Shown here piece by piece: positions 16,276-24,593 of a stretch of 34,440 nucleotides of DNA. The DNA comes from Streptomyces sp. OR43 (GTDB lineage: Bacteria > Actinomycetota > Actinomycetes > Streptomycetales > Streptomycetaceae): positions 247,824 through 282,263 of the forward strand of contig NZ_RDBK01000025.1 in the NCBI RefSeq assembly GCF_008042275.1, read 5' to 3'. Below the pieces are notes generated by a model. It saw nothing but the letters and a program-made list of their open reading frames with translations, was not told the origin of the DNA and made no database searches. The translations under genes and the position numbers were made by a program. Position 1 is the first letter of the stretch, and every line of letters starts with the position of its first letter.

Positions 16276-16995
16276 GTGCAGGCGCAAGCATCGGACCGGG
16301 ACGGCCGGGTCTCCGGGGAACCGGACCGGCCGGCCCACGACGGCGGCCCGGCGCCGCATCCCGTCGGCGAACAGGAGCCACGCCGCGGCCGCCCGCGCAG
16401 CGCCGCCGCCGAGCGGGCCATCCTGGACGCCGTCGTCGAGCTCCTGGAGGCCGGCGAACCGCTCGCCGGCCTCTCCATCGAGCGGATCGCCCGCACCGCC
16501 GGGGTCGGCAAGGCCACCATCTACCGGCGCTGGACCGGCAAGGAGGAGCTCTTCGTCGATGTCCTGCGCGAGATCGAGCCACCGGAACCCGAGGTCTCCG
16601 GCACCGGGGGCCTCGGTGACCTGCGCGTCCTGCTGGAGTCCATGCGCACCCGCGGACTCGCCCAGCGTTCCTCGGTGCTGCTGCACAACGTCTTCGCCCA
16701 GATGAAGAGCCACCCCAAGCTGTGGGCGGAGTACCACCGCACGGTGATCGCGCCCCGCAGGGCCGCGATGCTCGCCGCCGTCGCCCGGGCCGTCGAGACG
16801 GGTGAGCTGCGGGGCGACGCGGATGTGGAGCTGATGGACGACCTGTTCCTCGGCCCCATGCTCGTACGCACCATCCACCGGCCCGACGCGCCGCTGCCCG
16901 AGGACCTCGCCGACCGCATCATCCGCCTGCTGATCCAGGGACTCGGACCGCGTCCCGCGGCCTCCGGCCGGGGCGAAGACGCAGGTCACCGCTGA
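16276..16995 (+). CDS. TetR-family transcriptional repressor
   Basis: This 239-residue protein has an unusually long, charged and Pro-rich N-terminus of about 45 residues before the TetR helix-turn-helix: RAILDAVVELLEAGEPLAGL, then RIARTAGVGKATIYRRWTGK with the classic recognition helix. The C-terminal ligand domain is of the type ending RPDAPLPEDLADRIIRLL, common among actinobacterial repressors of exporters. The GTG at 16276 follows GAAAGGTGG; the extension could be trimmed if translation starts later, but no better start is seen. It probably binds the 14459-14477 palindrome and controls the MFS gene just upstream. Confidence 0.9.
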   Translation: MQAQASDRDGRVSGEPDRPAHDGGPAPHPVGEQEPRRGRPRSAAAERAILDAVVELLEAGEPLAGLSIERIARTAGVGKATIYRRWTGKEELFVDVLREIEPPEPEVSGTGGLGDLRVLLESMRTRGLAQRSSVLLHNVFAQMKSHPKLWAEYHRTVIAPRRAAMLAAVARAVETGELRGDADVELMDDLFLGPMLVRTIHRPDAPLPEDLADRIIRLLIQGLGPRPAASGRGEDAGHR

Positions 16996-17008
16996 GACCG
17001 GCCGGCTG

Positions 17009-17030
17009 ACTCGCCCGGGCCGAGGCGAGT
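17009..17030 (+). terminator. Hairpin after the TetR gene
   Basis: A 7-bp stem, ACTCGCC with GGCGAGT, and an 8-base loop lie 14 bases after the stop. It has no T-run, so it is a modest candidate. Confidence 0.45.
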
Positions 17031-17199
17031 GTGAGCGTTCTGTCACAAGCCACCACTGACCCCCTGTGGCCGGAACCCTTCGCACCGCCCGGGTCGTCCT
17101 CGTGGCAGTACGGCCGTCGCCGACGGCCGGAAAGGCATCGTGCATCCCCTAGGGTCGTGGGCGCGGCGATGTGTACGGCAAGGCAGTGAGGACAGCGCA

Positions 17200-18222
17200 A
17201 TGGTGCAGGCGTACAGGGCGGACACCGGGAACGGCGGCGCAGGACCGCAGCGCACCGGATCCCGTTTCCGGGACCTGCGCGACAGACTGACCCGGGACCC
17301 CGGCATCTGGCGGCGCGGGATCGTCCTGGCCGGCTGCTCGGTCCTGCTGGCCCTCGTGATGCTCCTCCACGCACAGATCCCGAACACCATCGGCAACCTG
17401 GGCAGCCTCACCGAGACGTTCCTGCCGTGGTGTGCCGTCTTCGTCCCGCTGCTGCTGATCCTGGGCCTGGTGCGCCGCTCGGCGACCGCGCTGATCGCCC
17501 TGCTGTTGCCGGTCCTGGTCTGGTTCAACGTCTTCGGAGGGCTGCTCACCGACAAGTCGGGCACCGGTGGCGATCTCACCGTCGCCACCCACAACGTCAA
17601 CGCGGACAACCCCGACCCCGCCGGCACCGCCCAGCAGGTCGCCGGTTCGGGCGCCGACGTCGTCGCCCTCCAGGAACTCCCCAGCGGCAAGGTCACGGCC
17701 TACGAGTCGGCGCTCGCCGACCGCTTCCCGTACCACTCGGTGCAGGGGACCGTCGGCCTGTGGAGCAAGTACCCGCTCAGCGACACCCGCCCCGTCGACA
17801 TCAAGATGGGCTGGGTCCGCGCCATGCGCACCACCGTCACCACGCCCCAGGGCCCGATCGCCGTCTACGTCGCGCATCTGCCCTCGGTACGGGTCAAGCT
17901 GCACGCCGGATTCACCGCCAGCCAGCGGGACCAGAGCGCGGACGCCCTCGGCAAGGCCATCTCCCACGAACCGCTGGAACGGATCGCGCTGCTCGGCGAC
18001 CTCAACGGGACCATGAACGACCGCTCGCTCAACGCGGTCACCTCGCAGATGCGCTCCACCCAGGGCGCGGCAGGTGACGGCTTCGGCTTCAGCTGGCCCG
18101 CTTCCTTCCCGATGGCCCGGATCGACCAGATCATGGTGAAGGGCGTCGAACCGATGTCGTCGTGGACGCTGCCGGCCACGGACAGCGACCATCTTCCGAT
18201 CGCCGCCCGCGTCAAACTGTGA
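17200..18222 (+). CDS. Membrane-anchored endonuclease/exonuclease/phosphatase-family protein
   Basis: The 340-residue product starts with a cytoplasmic basic stretch, then three hydrophobic segments (about residues 45-65, 75-95 and 98-115), then a soluble domain probably outside the membrane. That domain has the family's metal and catalytic residues: THNVNADN, the Glu of ALQELPSG, VAHLPSV, GDLNGTMND and DSDHLPIAA at the end. The family cleaves phosphodiesters in nucleic acids or lipids; the external location suggests an extracellular nuclease or phosphodiesterase, unproven. The ATG at 17200 follows GAGGA at good spacing; an earlier in-frame ATG at 17140 lacks one. Confidence 0.85.
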   Translation: MVQAYRADTGNGGAGPQRTGSRFRDLRDRLTRDPGIWRRGIVLAGCSVLLALVMLLHAQIPNTIGNLGSLTETFLPWCAVFVPLLLILGLVRRSATALIALLLPVLVWFNVFGGLLTDKSGTGGDLTVATHNVNADNPDPAGTAQQVAGSGADVVALQELPSGKVTAYESALADRFPYHSVQGTVGLWSKYPLSDTRPVDIKMGWVRAMRTTVTTPQGPIAVYVAHLPSVRVKLHAGFTASQRDQSADALGKAISHEPLERIALLGDLNGTMNDRSLNAVTSQMRSTQGAAGDGFGFSWPASFPMARIDQIMVKGVEPMSSWTLPATDSDHLPIAARVKL

Positions 18223-18266
18223 CGCAACGGTCCGTTTACCTCCGCGCACCAAACGTCTGAGAGAAT

Positions 18267-18285
18267 TTGTTCCGAACGGGAACAA
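18267..18285. promoter_or_regulatory. Palindrome TTGTTCC-GAACG-GGAACAA
   Basis: Seven-base arms at 18267-18273 and 18279-18285 lie in the 228-base gap before the second MFS gene and 45 bases after the nuclease gene. The site is AT-richer than its surroundings. It may be an operator for the MFS gene. The rest of the gap shows nothing else clear. Confidence 0.5.
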
Positions 18286-18450
18286 GGCCGCCGGCGAGGA
18301 AGCCGGTCCGTCACCGTGCGATCCGGCCCCGGCCGGCCCGCGCCGGCGCACGTCACGGCCGCGTTCCCTCCTGCCCCTCGCGCTCCCCGCAGGCCCACCG
18401 GGCCCGCGGCCGGAGCGCGCACGGGGCCCACTTCGGAAAGGTCTCTCCTC

Positions 18451-19692
18451 ATGCCTCTGGCTCTGCTCGCACTCGCGGTGAGCGCCTTCGGCATCGGTAC
18501 TACGGAGTTCGTGATGATGGGCCTGCTGCCCAACGTCGCGGACGATCTGGGCACCTCCGTCCCCACCGCGGGCTACCTCGTGTCGGCGTACGCGATCGGC
18601 GTGGTGCTCGGCGCCCCGCTGCTCACCGCCGTCGGCTCGCGCATCCCGCGCAAGCGGATGCTCCTGCTGCTGATGGCGCTGTTCACCTTCGGCAACCTCG
18701 CCTCCGCGCTGGCTCCGGACTTCGGCTGGCTGATCGCGGGACGCGTGCTGGCGGGGCTGCCGCACGGAGCCTTTTTCGGCGTCGGGGCGGTCGTCGCCGC
18801 CCGGCTGGTCTCCGACGGGCGCCAGGCACGGGCCGTGGCGACCATGTTCCTCGGCCTGACCGTCGCCAACATCGTCGGAGTCCCGGCCGCCACCCTGCTC
18901 GGCCAGCACCTCGGCTGGCGGGCCACGTTCCTGGTGGTCGCGGTGATCGGGCTCTGCGCGATGGCCGCGCTCGCCGGCCTCGTCCCGCAGATCCCGGTCG
19001 AGGCCCACCAGAACGTACGCCACGAGCTGCGCGCCCTGGGCAACCGTCAGGTCCTGCTCGGGCTCCTGACCGCCGTCTTCGGCTTCGCCGGGGTCTTCGC
19101 CGTGTACTCCTACCTCTCGGCGATGACGACCGAGGCGATGGGCTTCGGCGAGTCCTCGGTGACCCTGGTGCTGGCGCTCTTCGGCATCGGCATGACCCTG
19201 GGCGCACTCGCCGCGGGCCCGCTCACGGACCGGGCGCTGCGCCCGACGCTGTACGGCTCGCTGGGCGCGCTCGCCGTCGTCCTGGTCGTCTTCCCGTTCG
19301 CCGCCCACGTGCAGTGGGCCGCGCTGGTGATGGTCGTGCTGCTGGGCGGGGTCGGCTTCATGACGACCACGCCGTTGCAGATGCTCGTCATGAACAAGGC
19401 CAAGGACGCCCCGACCCTGGCATCCGCCTCCAACCACTCCGCCTTCAACCTGGCCAACGCGGGCGGCGCCTGGCTGGGCGGCGTCGCCATCGCGGCGGGC
19501 TGGGGCTGGACCTCCCCGGCCCTGGTCGGCGCGGTGCTGGCCGTCGCGGGCCTCGCGGTGGCGGTCACGGCCGGTGTACTGGACCGCGACCGGACCCCGT
19601 CACGGGTGGTGGCCCGGGCGGCGGCGGTGACCGAGCGGAGCCCGGCCACCTCAGGCGCACGCCCGGCACCGTCAGGCCGGTCCGGCGACTGA
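18451..19692 (+). CDS. MFS exporter (DHA1, AraJ/Cml-like)
   Basis: This 413-residue protein has about 12 transmembrane helices. Its opening ALLALAVSAFGIGTTEFVMM and GLLPNVADDLGTSVPTAGYL are the signature of the DHA1 branch containing arabinose-efflux-like and chloramphenicol exporters. GSRIPRKRMLL in loop 2-3 and GQHLGWRATFLVV also fit. The substrate is unknown. The ATG at 18451 follows GGAAAGG; the frame extends upstream to 18316 but that part is Pro/Arg-rich and unlike the family. The last residues and the TGA are encoded by a degenerate copy of the 23-bp intergenic repeat. Confidence 0.9.
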   Translation: MPLALLALAVSAFGIGTTEFVMMGLLPNVADDLGTSVPTAGYLVSAYAIGVVLGAPLLTAVGSRIPRKRMLLLLMALFTFGNLASALAPDFGWLIAGRVLAGLPHGAFFGVGAVVAARLVSDGRQARAVATMFLGLTVANIVGVPAATLLGQHLGWRATFLVVAVIGLCAMAALAGLVPQIPVEAHQNVRHELRALGNRQVLLGLLTAVFGFAGVFAVYSYLSAMTTEAMGFGESSVTLVLALFGIGMTLGALAAGPLTDRALRPTLYGSLGALAVVLVVFPFAAHVQWAALVMVVLLGGVGFMTTTPLQMLVMNKAKDAPTLASASNHSAFNLANAGGAWLGGVAIAAGWGWTSPALVGAVLAVAGLAVAVTAGVLDRDRTPSRVVARAAAVTERSPATSGARPAPSGRSGD

Positions 19693-19870
19693 GGACACGA
19701 CGATCCGCCGGTTCAAGACACTGCCCGCCACAATCAAGCCCGTCCGGCGATTGAGGACGAGACCTCGGCCGGGCGGGCGGTGCCGGAAATCAAGCCCGTC
19801 CGGCGATTGAGGACAAGACCCCGGCCGGGCGGGCGGTGCCGAAAACGAAGCCCGTCCGGCGATTGAGGAC
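19674..19870. repeat. Array of the Streptomyces intergenic repeat, 56-bp period
   Basis: Three near-identical 23-bp cores ending GTCCGGCGATTGAGGAC lie at 19736-19758, 19792-19814 and 19848-19870, spaced exactly 56 bp. A copy with three mismatches lies at 19674-19696 and contains the MFS stop codon. The spacers between the full copies (about GACCCCGGCCGGGCGGGCGG) are also repeated. A further single core lies at 2385-2407. Confidence 0.9.
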
Positions 19871-19915
19871 ACCCCAGGGGCCGGACGGGCCCGCAGCACA
19901 CCCGTACCCCCGGCG

Positions 19916-21670
19916 TCAGCCGGACTCGCGCCAGCGGTTCGTGATCGGCAGCCGCCGGTCCTTGCCGAAGCCCTTGGGCGAGATCTTCGTGCCCGGCGGG
20001 TACTGCCGCCGCTTGTACTCCGCCGTGTCCACCATCCGCAGCGTCTTCGCCACGAGCTCGGCGTCGAACCCGGCCGCGACGATCGCGTCGAGTCCCTGGT
20101 CCCGGTCGACGTACATCTCCAGGATCCGGTCCAGCACGTCGTAGTCGGGCAGCGAGTCCGTGTCGACCTGACCCGGCCGCAGCTCCGCGCTCGGCGGCTT
20201 GGTGATGGAGGCCTCGGGGATCGGCGGCGTCTGCCCGCGCTCCTCCGCCGCCCGGTTGCGCCACTTCGCCAGCCGGAAGACCGACGTCTTGTAGACGTCC
20301 TTGATCGGCCCGTACGCGCCGACGGAGTCCCCGTACAGCGTCGAGTAACCGACCGCCAGCTCCGACTTGTTGCCCGGAGCCAGGACGATTTGGCCCTCCT
20401 GGTTGGACACGGCCATCAGCATCGTGCCGCGCAGCCGCGACTGCAGGTTCTCCTCGGCGAGCCCGGTGAGCCCGAGCGAGCCCATGTACGCGTCGAACAT
20501 CGGCTCGATCGGTACGGTCCGGAAGTTCAGTCCGGTACGCCGCGCCAGCTCGGCCGCGTCGCCCTTGGAGTGGTCCGAGGAGTACTTCGACGGCATCGAG
20601 ATGCCGTACACGTGCTGCGCGCCCAGCGCGTCGCAGGCGATCGCGGCGACCAGCGCCGAGTCGATCCCGCCGGAGAGCCCGACCAGCACACTGCTGAAGC
20701 CGTTCTTCGCCGCGTACGCCCGCAGGCCCACCACGAGCGCCGAGTACAGCTCCTCGTCGTCGTCGAGCCGCTCCGCGTACCCTCCGGCCAGCTCCGCCTC
20801 GTACGCCGGCAGCGGCTTCTCGGAGAGGATCACGTGGTCGATCCGCAGCCCGTCGTTCACCACGCCGGACGGCGCCTCGGGCGAGGCGGCCGGCAGATCG
20901 AGGTCCAGGATCACACTGCCCTCGGCGAACTGCGGCGCACGGGCGATGACCTCGCCCTGCTTGTCGACGACGATCGAGTCCCCGTCGAAGACCAGCTCGT
21001 CCTGGCCGCCGATCATCGCGAGGTACGCGGTCGTGCAGCCGGCCTCCTGGGCCCGCTTGCGGACCAGTTCCAGCCGGGTGTCGTCCTTGTCCCGCTCGTA
21101 CGGCGAGGCGTTGATCGACAGCAGCAGCCCGGCCCCGGCGGCACGCGCGGCCGGCACCCGGCCGCCGTCCTGCCAGAGGTCCTCGCAGATCGCCAGCGCC
21201 ACGTCGACGCCGTGCACCCGTACGACGGGCATCGAGTCGCCCGGCACGAAGTACCGGAACTCGTCGAAGACGCCGTAGTTGGGCAGGTGGTGCTTGGCGA
21301 AGTTCAGCGCGATCTGTCCGCGGTGCAGCACCGCTGCGGCGTTCCGCGGCGATCCGGCGGGCTGGCCGTAGCGCGGCGCGGCGGACTCGGAACGGTCGAG
21401 GTAGCCGACGACGACCGGGAGTTCCCCGAAGCCCTCCGCGTCCAGGCGCGCGGCGAGCGCGCGCAGCGCCTCCCGCGACGCCTCGACGAAGGACGACCGC
21501 AGGGCCAGGTCCTCGACGGGGTATCCGGTCAGCACCATCTCGGGGAACGCCACCAGGTGGGCGCCCTGTTCGGCGGAGTGCCGGGTCCAGTGGAGGATCG
21601 ACTCGGTGTTACCGGCGAGGTCGCCGACGGTCGAGTCGATCTGATTCAGTGCGAGGCGTAGTTGAGGCAC
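19916..21670 (-). CDS. nadE: Glutamine-dependent NAD+ synthetase
   Basis: This cytosolic enzyme amidates nicotinic acid adenine dinucleotide to NAD+, taking ammonia from glutamine. The 584-residue product has both domains: an N-terminal nitrilase-type glutaminase with the Glu-Lys-Cys triad (FPEMVLTGYPVEDL, LNFAKHHLPNYG, LAICEDLWQDGG) and a C-terminal synthetase with the PP-loop GLSGGIDSALVAAIACDALG near residue 335, then SMPSKYSSDHS and APGNKSELAVGYSTLYGD. Length is a little under the mycobacterial enzyme (about 680), matching the shorter Streptomyces form. The start is a GTG at 21670 behind a leaderless promoter. It lies after the multicopper oxidase gene, from which a terminator separates it. 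Confidence 0.95.
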   Translation of the reverse strand: MPQLRLALNQIDSTVGDLAGNTESILHWTRHSAEQGAHLVAFPEMVLTGYPVEDLALRSSFVEASREALRALAARLDAEGFGELPVVVGYLDRSESAAPRYGQPAGSPRNAAAVLHRGQIALNFAKHHLPNYGVFDEFRYFVPGDSMPVVRVHGVDVALAICEDLWQDGGRVPAARAAGAGLLLSINASPYERDKDDTRLELVRKRAQEAGCTTAYLAMIGGQDELVFDGDSIVVDKQGEVIARAPQFAEGSVILDLDLPAASPEAPSGVVNDGLRIDHVILSEKPLPAYEAELAGGYAERLDDDEELYSALVVGLRAYAAKNGFSSVLVGLSGGIDSALVAAIACDALGAQHVYGISMPSKYSSDHSKGDAAELARRTGLNFRTVPIEPMFDAYMGSLGLTGLAEENLQSRLRGTMLMAVSNQEGQIVLAPGNKSELAVGYSTLYGDSVGAYGPIKDVYKTSVFRLAKWRNRAAEERGQTPPIPEASITKPPSAELRPGQVDTDSLPDYDVLDRILEMYVDRDQGLDAIVAAGFDAELVAKTLRMVDTAEYKRRQYPPGTKISPKGFGKDRRLPITNRWRESG

Positions 21671-21677
21671 GCCGCCC

Positions 21678-21683
21678 AGTGTA
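21678..21683 (-). promoter_or_regulatory. -10 box of leaderless nadE promoter
   Basis: TACACT on the minus strand is followed by seven bases and then the GTG at 21670. The same arrangement is seen at map, npdG and the TetR gene at 29654. Confidence 0.6.
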
Positions 21684-21707
21684 ATCGTCTGACTGACGCG
21701 ATGTCCT

Positions 21708-21739
21708 GGCGGGCCGGGCGAAATACGGCACGGCCCGCC
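21708..21739 (-). terminator. Multicopper oxidase terminator
   Basis: A 9-bp stem, GGCGGGCCG (21708-21716) with CGGCCCGCC (21731-21739), lies 10 bases beyond the oxidase stop and upstream of the nadE promoter. Confidence 0.6.
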
Positions 21740-21749
21740 GGGAATCCGC

Positions 21750-23318
21750 TCAGCGGCGGTAGCCGAGGACCGTCATCATGCCTGCCTCCGCGTGGTACAG
21801 GTTGTGGCAGTGGAGCATCCACAGACCCGGGTTGTCCGCGTCGAAGTCGACGGTCAGCGTCTGCCGGGGCAGCACGATCGCGGTGTCCTTACGGGCCCCG
21901 GCCGCGCCCCCGGCCAGCGCGAAGGTGTGTCCGTGCAGATGGATCGGGTGCCACATCGCGGTCGGGTTGTGGAACTCCATCCGGACCCGCTCGCCTGCCT
22001 TCACCGGATGACGCTGGTCGGCGGTGTAGGGCTTCCTGTCGAAGGCCCAGTCATACGCCTCCATGGAACCGGTCAGCCGCATCCGCACCGTCCGGTCGGG
22101 TTCGCGTACGGCCAGGGCCACCGAGGCGTCCGGGGACAGCCGGTCGGCCGTCACCAGTTCGCCGTCCAGTTCCTTCGGCCGTACGGACGCGCCGGGCGCG
22201 GCGCCGCTCCCGGTCCGCAGCAGGGCCATCGCCGAGGCCTTCTTGCCCTCGGCCAGCGCGGTCAGCGGGAACACCCCGTCCCCGGCGGTGACCAGGACGT
22301 CGTACCGCTCGCCCATCCCGATCAGCAGCGCGTCGGTCGTGGTGTGCCGGACCGGGAAGCCGTCGGTGTGCGTCACCGTCATCCGGTGGCCGCCGAGCGC
22401 GACGCGGAAGGCGGTGTCGCCGCCCGCGTTGATGATCCGCAGCCGGATCCGGTCGCCCGGCCGTGCGGTGAAGGAGGAAGGGTCCTCCGCCACGCGGCCG
22501 TTGACCAGGTAGTACGGATAGTCCACGTCTCCGGCGTCGCCGCCCAGCAGCTCGCTGGTGGCGCCCATCAGCATCCGCGAGGGCCCGCCGCTCGCGGGCG
22601 AGGCCGTCGACTGCATGGCGTGACCGCTGTGCCCGCCGCCCCCGGTGAGTTCCTGGAGCACGGCGTCGGGCGTGGAGCCGTCCACGCCGTCGACCCAGTC
22701 GTCCAGGACGACGGTCCACTCCTTGTCGTAGCCGAGAGGCTCCTTGGGGTCGTCCACGATCAGCGGCGCGTAGAGCCCGCGGTCCAGCTGGACGCCCGAG
22801 TGCGGGTGGAACCAGTACGTTCCGGGGTCCGGCACCGCGAACCGGTAGGTGAAGTCCGCCCCCGCCTCGACGGCCCGCTGGGTCAGCCCGGGCACCCCGT
22901 CCATGTCGTTGCGCAGGGCGAGTCCGTGCCAGTGCATCGAGGTGGGCTGCGGCAGGTGGTTGGCGAGGGTGAGAGCGAGCGTGTCGCCCGCGGTGACCCG
23001 GACCTCCTTCCCGGGGAGCCGGTCCCCGTATGCCCACGAGCTGACGGTGTGCCCGTCGCCGAGGTCGAGCCGGGACGGGGTCGCGGTCAGGGTGACCTTG
23101 CGCTCGGGTCCGGCGCCCCGCCGCTGCTCGGCCGCGGCGACCTCCGGGCCGTCGGGGGAGACGTAGCCCTCCGGGACGGTGGTGCCGGAGGGGGCGGGGT
23201 GGTTCATGGCGGAGTGGTCCGCGGCGGCGTCGCGGCCGGCGCAGGCGGTGAGAACTCCCGTACCGGCAAGGGCGAGCGAGGCGCCGAGCACGGCGCGTCG
23301 GGTGTGCTGAGCGGGCAT
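21750..23318 (-). CDS. Multicopper oxidase, Tat-type lipoprotein
   Basis: The 522-residue product begins with twin Arg (TRRAVLGASLALAG) and a lipobox LTAC with Cys26, so it should be exported folded and anchored to the outer face of the membrane. All copper sites are present: HWHG, WFHPHSG, HPIHLHGHTFAL and HCHNLYHAEAGMM, giving type 1 and type 2/3 centres in a three-domain laccase-like fold. A Gly/His/Met-rich insertion (GGGGHSGHAMQS and nearby) resembles those of cuprous oxidases such as CueO. Oxidation of Cu(I) or of phenolics is likely. The ATG at 23318 follows GAGGTG at nine bases; longer in-frame starts lack the signal peptide at the N-terminus. Confidence 0.92.
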   Translation of the reverse strand: MPAQHTRRAVLGASLALAGTGVLTACAGRDAAADHSAMNHPAPSGTTVPEGYVSPDGPEVAAAEQRRGAGPERKVTLTATPSRLDLGDGHTVSSWAYGDRLPGKEVRVTAGDTLALTLANHLPQPTSMHWHGLALRNDMDGVPGLTQRAVEAGADFTYRFAVPDPGTYWFHPHSGVQLDRGLYAPLIVDDPKEPLGYDKEWTVVLDDWVDGVDGSTPDAVLQELTGGGGHSGHAMQSTASPASGGPSRMLMGATSELLGGDAGDVDYPYYLVNGRVAEDPSSFTARPGDRIRLRIINAGGDTAFRVALGGHRMTVTHTDGFPVRHTTTDALLIGMGERYDVLVTAGDGVFPLTALAEGKKASAMALLRTGSGAAPGASVRPKELDGELVTADRLSPDASVALAVREPDRTVRMRLTGSMEAYDWAFDRKPYTADQRHPVKAGERVRMEFHNPTAMWHPIHLHGHTFALAGGAAGARKDTAIVLPRQTLTVDFDADNPGLWMLHCHNLYHAEAGMMTVLGYRR

Positions 23319-23377
23319 GACTGAGTGCACCTCAAGGATGTGGTCGGTGTGCTGGAGGACGGACGGGCGCGGGACGC

Positions 23378-23839
23378 CTATATCCGAAGCACCGACAGTC
23401 CGGTGAGGGCGGCCTTGCGCGGCCGGGGCGGGGGAGGAGGAGGCCGGGGCATCCGCGGCGACCGGCCGCGGCCCGGGCCCGACGACGGGGCGGCGCACCG
23501 CCGCACCACCAGCCACAGGGTGAGCAGCGCGACGCCCCAGGCAGCCAGCACCGCGACGCAGACGGACAGGGGGTCCATGCCGGGCACCGGCGCCGGGACG
23601 TCGTGCCGCAGGGCCACCGAGGGTCCGGTCGGCATGGCAGTCCCGGCCGTTACGGCAGTCCCGGCCGTCACAGGCTCGGTCATCACCGATCGGGTCATCG
23701 CATGCGAGGCGGCCGGCATCGCGTGCCCCGGGCCGCTGTGCTCCGCAGGGTGCCCGACGGTGTGCATGGTGAAGATCCCGAAGAGCAGCGCGGCGAACAG
23801 CAGCAGCCGCCCGTACGTCGCACTCCTCGATCCGGACAT
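23378..23839 (-). CDS. Small membrane protein, DUF6153-like
   Basis: This 153-residue protein has an N-terminal hydrophobic segment (YGRLLLFAALLFGIFTMHTVG) and a second near residues 93-113, separated by a His/Met-bearing loop (GHPAEHSGPGHAMPAASHAM), with a Pro/Arg-rich tail. It resembles DUF6153 proteins of Streptomyces; this is a recollection of the family pattern, so moderate confidence. Metal binding by the loop is possible. The ATG at 23839 was chosen because -10 box TAGGGT lies seven bases before it; a GTG at 23848 is the alternative. It is 59 bases upstream of the multicopper oxidase gene on the same strand, so the two are probably co-transcribed. Confidence 0.7.
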   Translation of the reverse strand: MSGSRSATYGRLLLFAALLFGIFTMHTVGHPAEHSGPGHAMPAASHAMTRSVMTEPVTAGTAVTAGTAMPTGPSVALRHDVPAPVPGMDPLSVCVAVLAAWGVALLTLWLVVRRCAAPSSGPGRGRSPRMPRPPPPPPRPRKAALTGLSVLRI

Positions 23840-23846
23840 GCCGGCC

Positions 23847-23865
23847 ACCCTACCCCCGCCGGGTA
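23847..23865 (-). promoter_or_regulatory. CsoR-like operator overlapping a -10 box
   Basis: TACCC-CCGCC-GGGTA (23851-23865, plus strand) has the A/T-flanked G-tract inverted-repeat form of copper-sensing CsoR operators. On the minus strand the overlapping TAGGGT (23852-23847) is a -10 box seven bases before the ATG of the small membrane protein. Binding would block the promoter of that gene and probably of the multicopper oxidase after it. Confidence 0.55.
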
Positions 23866-24045
23866 TGCGAATCGCGGCTGCCCGCCGCCCCCGCGCGGCG
23901 GGCAGCGGGGCGTCCGGCGGCGACGGACAACGGACCGTCCGGCTGTGGAGAGCCGGCAGTCGGGCGGGAGCGACGGGCTGTCACGCGGCGGGCGACGGAC
24001 GGCCGGCCGGGGGGCGGGCCGCCGTCCGGTCACACGGCGTACGGG

Positions 24046-24471
24046 TCAGTTGCGGGAGTAGACCTGCTCCGCCCAGCCGGCGATCTGGTCGTCGGAGAGG
24101 TGCTGGGCCAGATCGGCCTCACTGATCATGCCGATCAGCTTCTTGTTCTCGACGACCGGCAGCCGGCGGATCCGGTGGGACTGCATCTCCTCCAGCACCG
24201 CCTCCACCTCGGCCTCCGCGTCGATCCAGCGCGGCGTGCCCTGCGCGAGGTCGCCGGCGGTCACCTTCGACGGGTCCCGGCCCATCGCCACACAGGCGAC
24301 CACGATGTCGCGGTCCGTGAGGATGCCGACCATCCGGTCCTGTTCGCCGTTCTCCGAGATGGGCAGCGCGCCGACGTTGTGGTCGCGCATCAGCTGGGCG
24401 GCGCGGTCGAGGGTCTCGTGCGCCGGGATCCAGGTGGCGCCGGTGTGCATGATGTCCTTGGCGGTGGTCAT
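24046..24471 (-). CDS. Two-CBS-domain protein
   Basis: This 141-residue protein is made of two CBS domains in tandem: KDIMHTGATWIPAHETLDRA to GILTDRDIV, and DAEAEVEAVLEEMQSHRIRR to GMISEADLAQHL. The end (DDQIAGWAEQVYSRN) is a short tail. CBS pairs bind adenine nucleotides and act as energy or redox sensors; free-standing ones of this size are common in actinobacteria, where some respond to stress or dormancy. The ATG at 24471 follows AGGAGGA. It stands alone on the minus strand between the DUF6153-like and DUF305 genes, with gaps of about 205 and 120 bases; those gaps show nothing clear. Confidence 0.9.
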   Translation of the reverse strand: MTTAKDIMHTGATWIPAHETLDRAAQLMRDHNVGALPISENGEQDRMVGILTDRDIVVACVAMGRDPSKVTAGDLAQGTPRWIDAEAEVEAVLEEMQSHRIRRLPVVENKKLIGMISEADLAQHLSDDQIAGWAEQVYSRN

Positions 24472-24593
24472 GGGGCTTCCTCCTGCGTGCCGATGGGCAC
24501 TCGCGTACGACCCCGAGCGAACCCATCGTGTGGGGCTCGCCCGGGGCACGCGACCGCTATCACCCATTCGGGTGCAATCCGGGGAAGGAGGTT

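Noticed and set aside
14333..16582. Minus-strand open frame of about 750 codons opposite the MFS gene
   Set aside because: His/Asp/Gly/Arg-rich low-complexity translation typical of antisense frames; the plus strand encodes a complete exporter.
17149..19437. Minus-strand open frame of about 760 codons spanning two plus genes
   Set aside because: Antisense composition and no recognisable domain.
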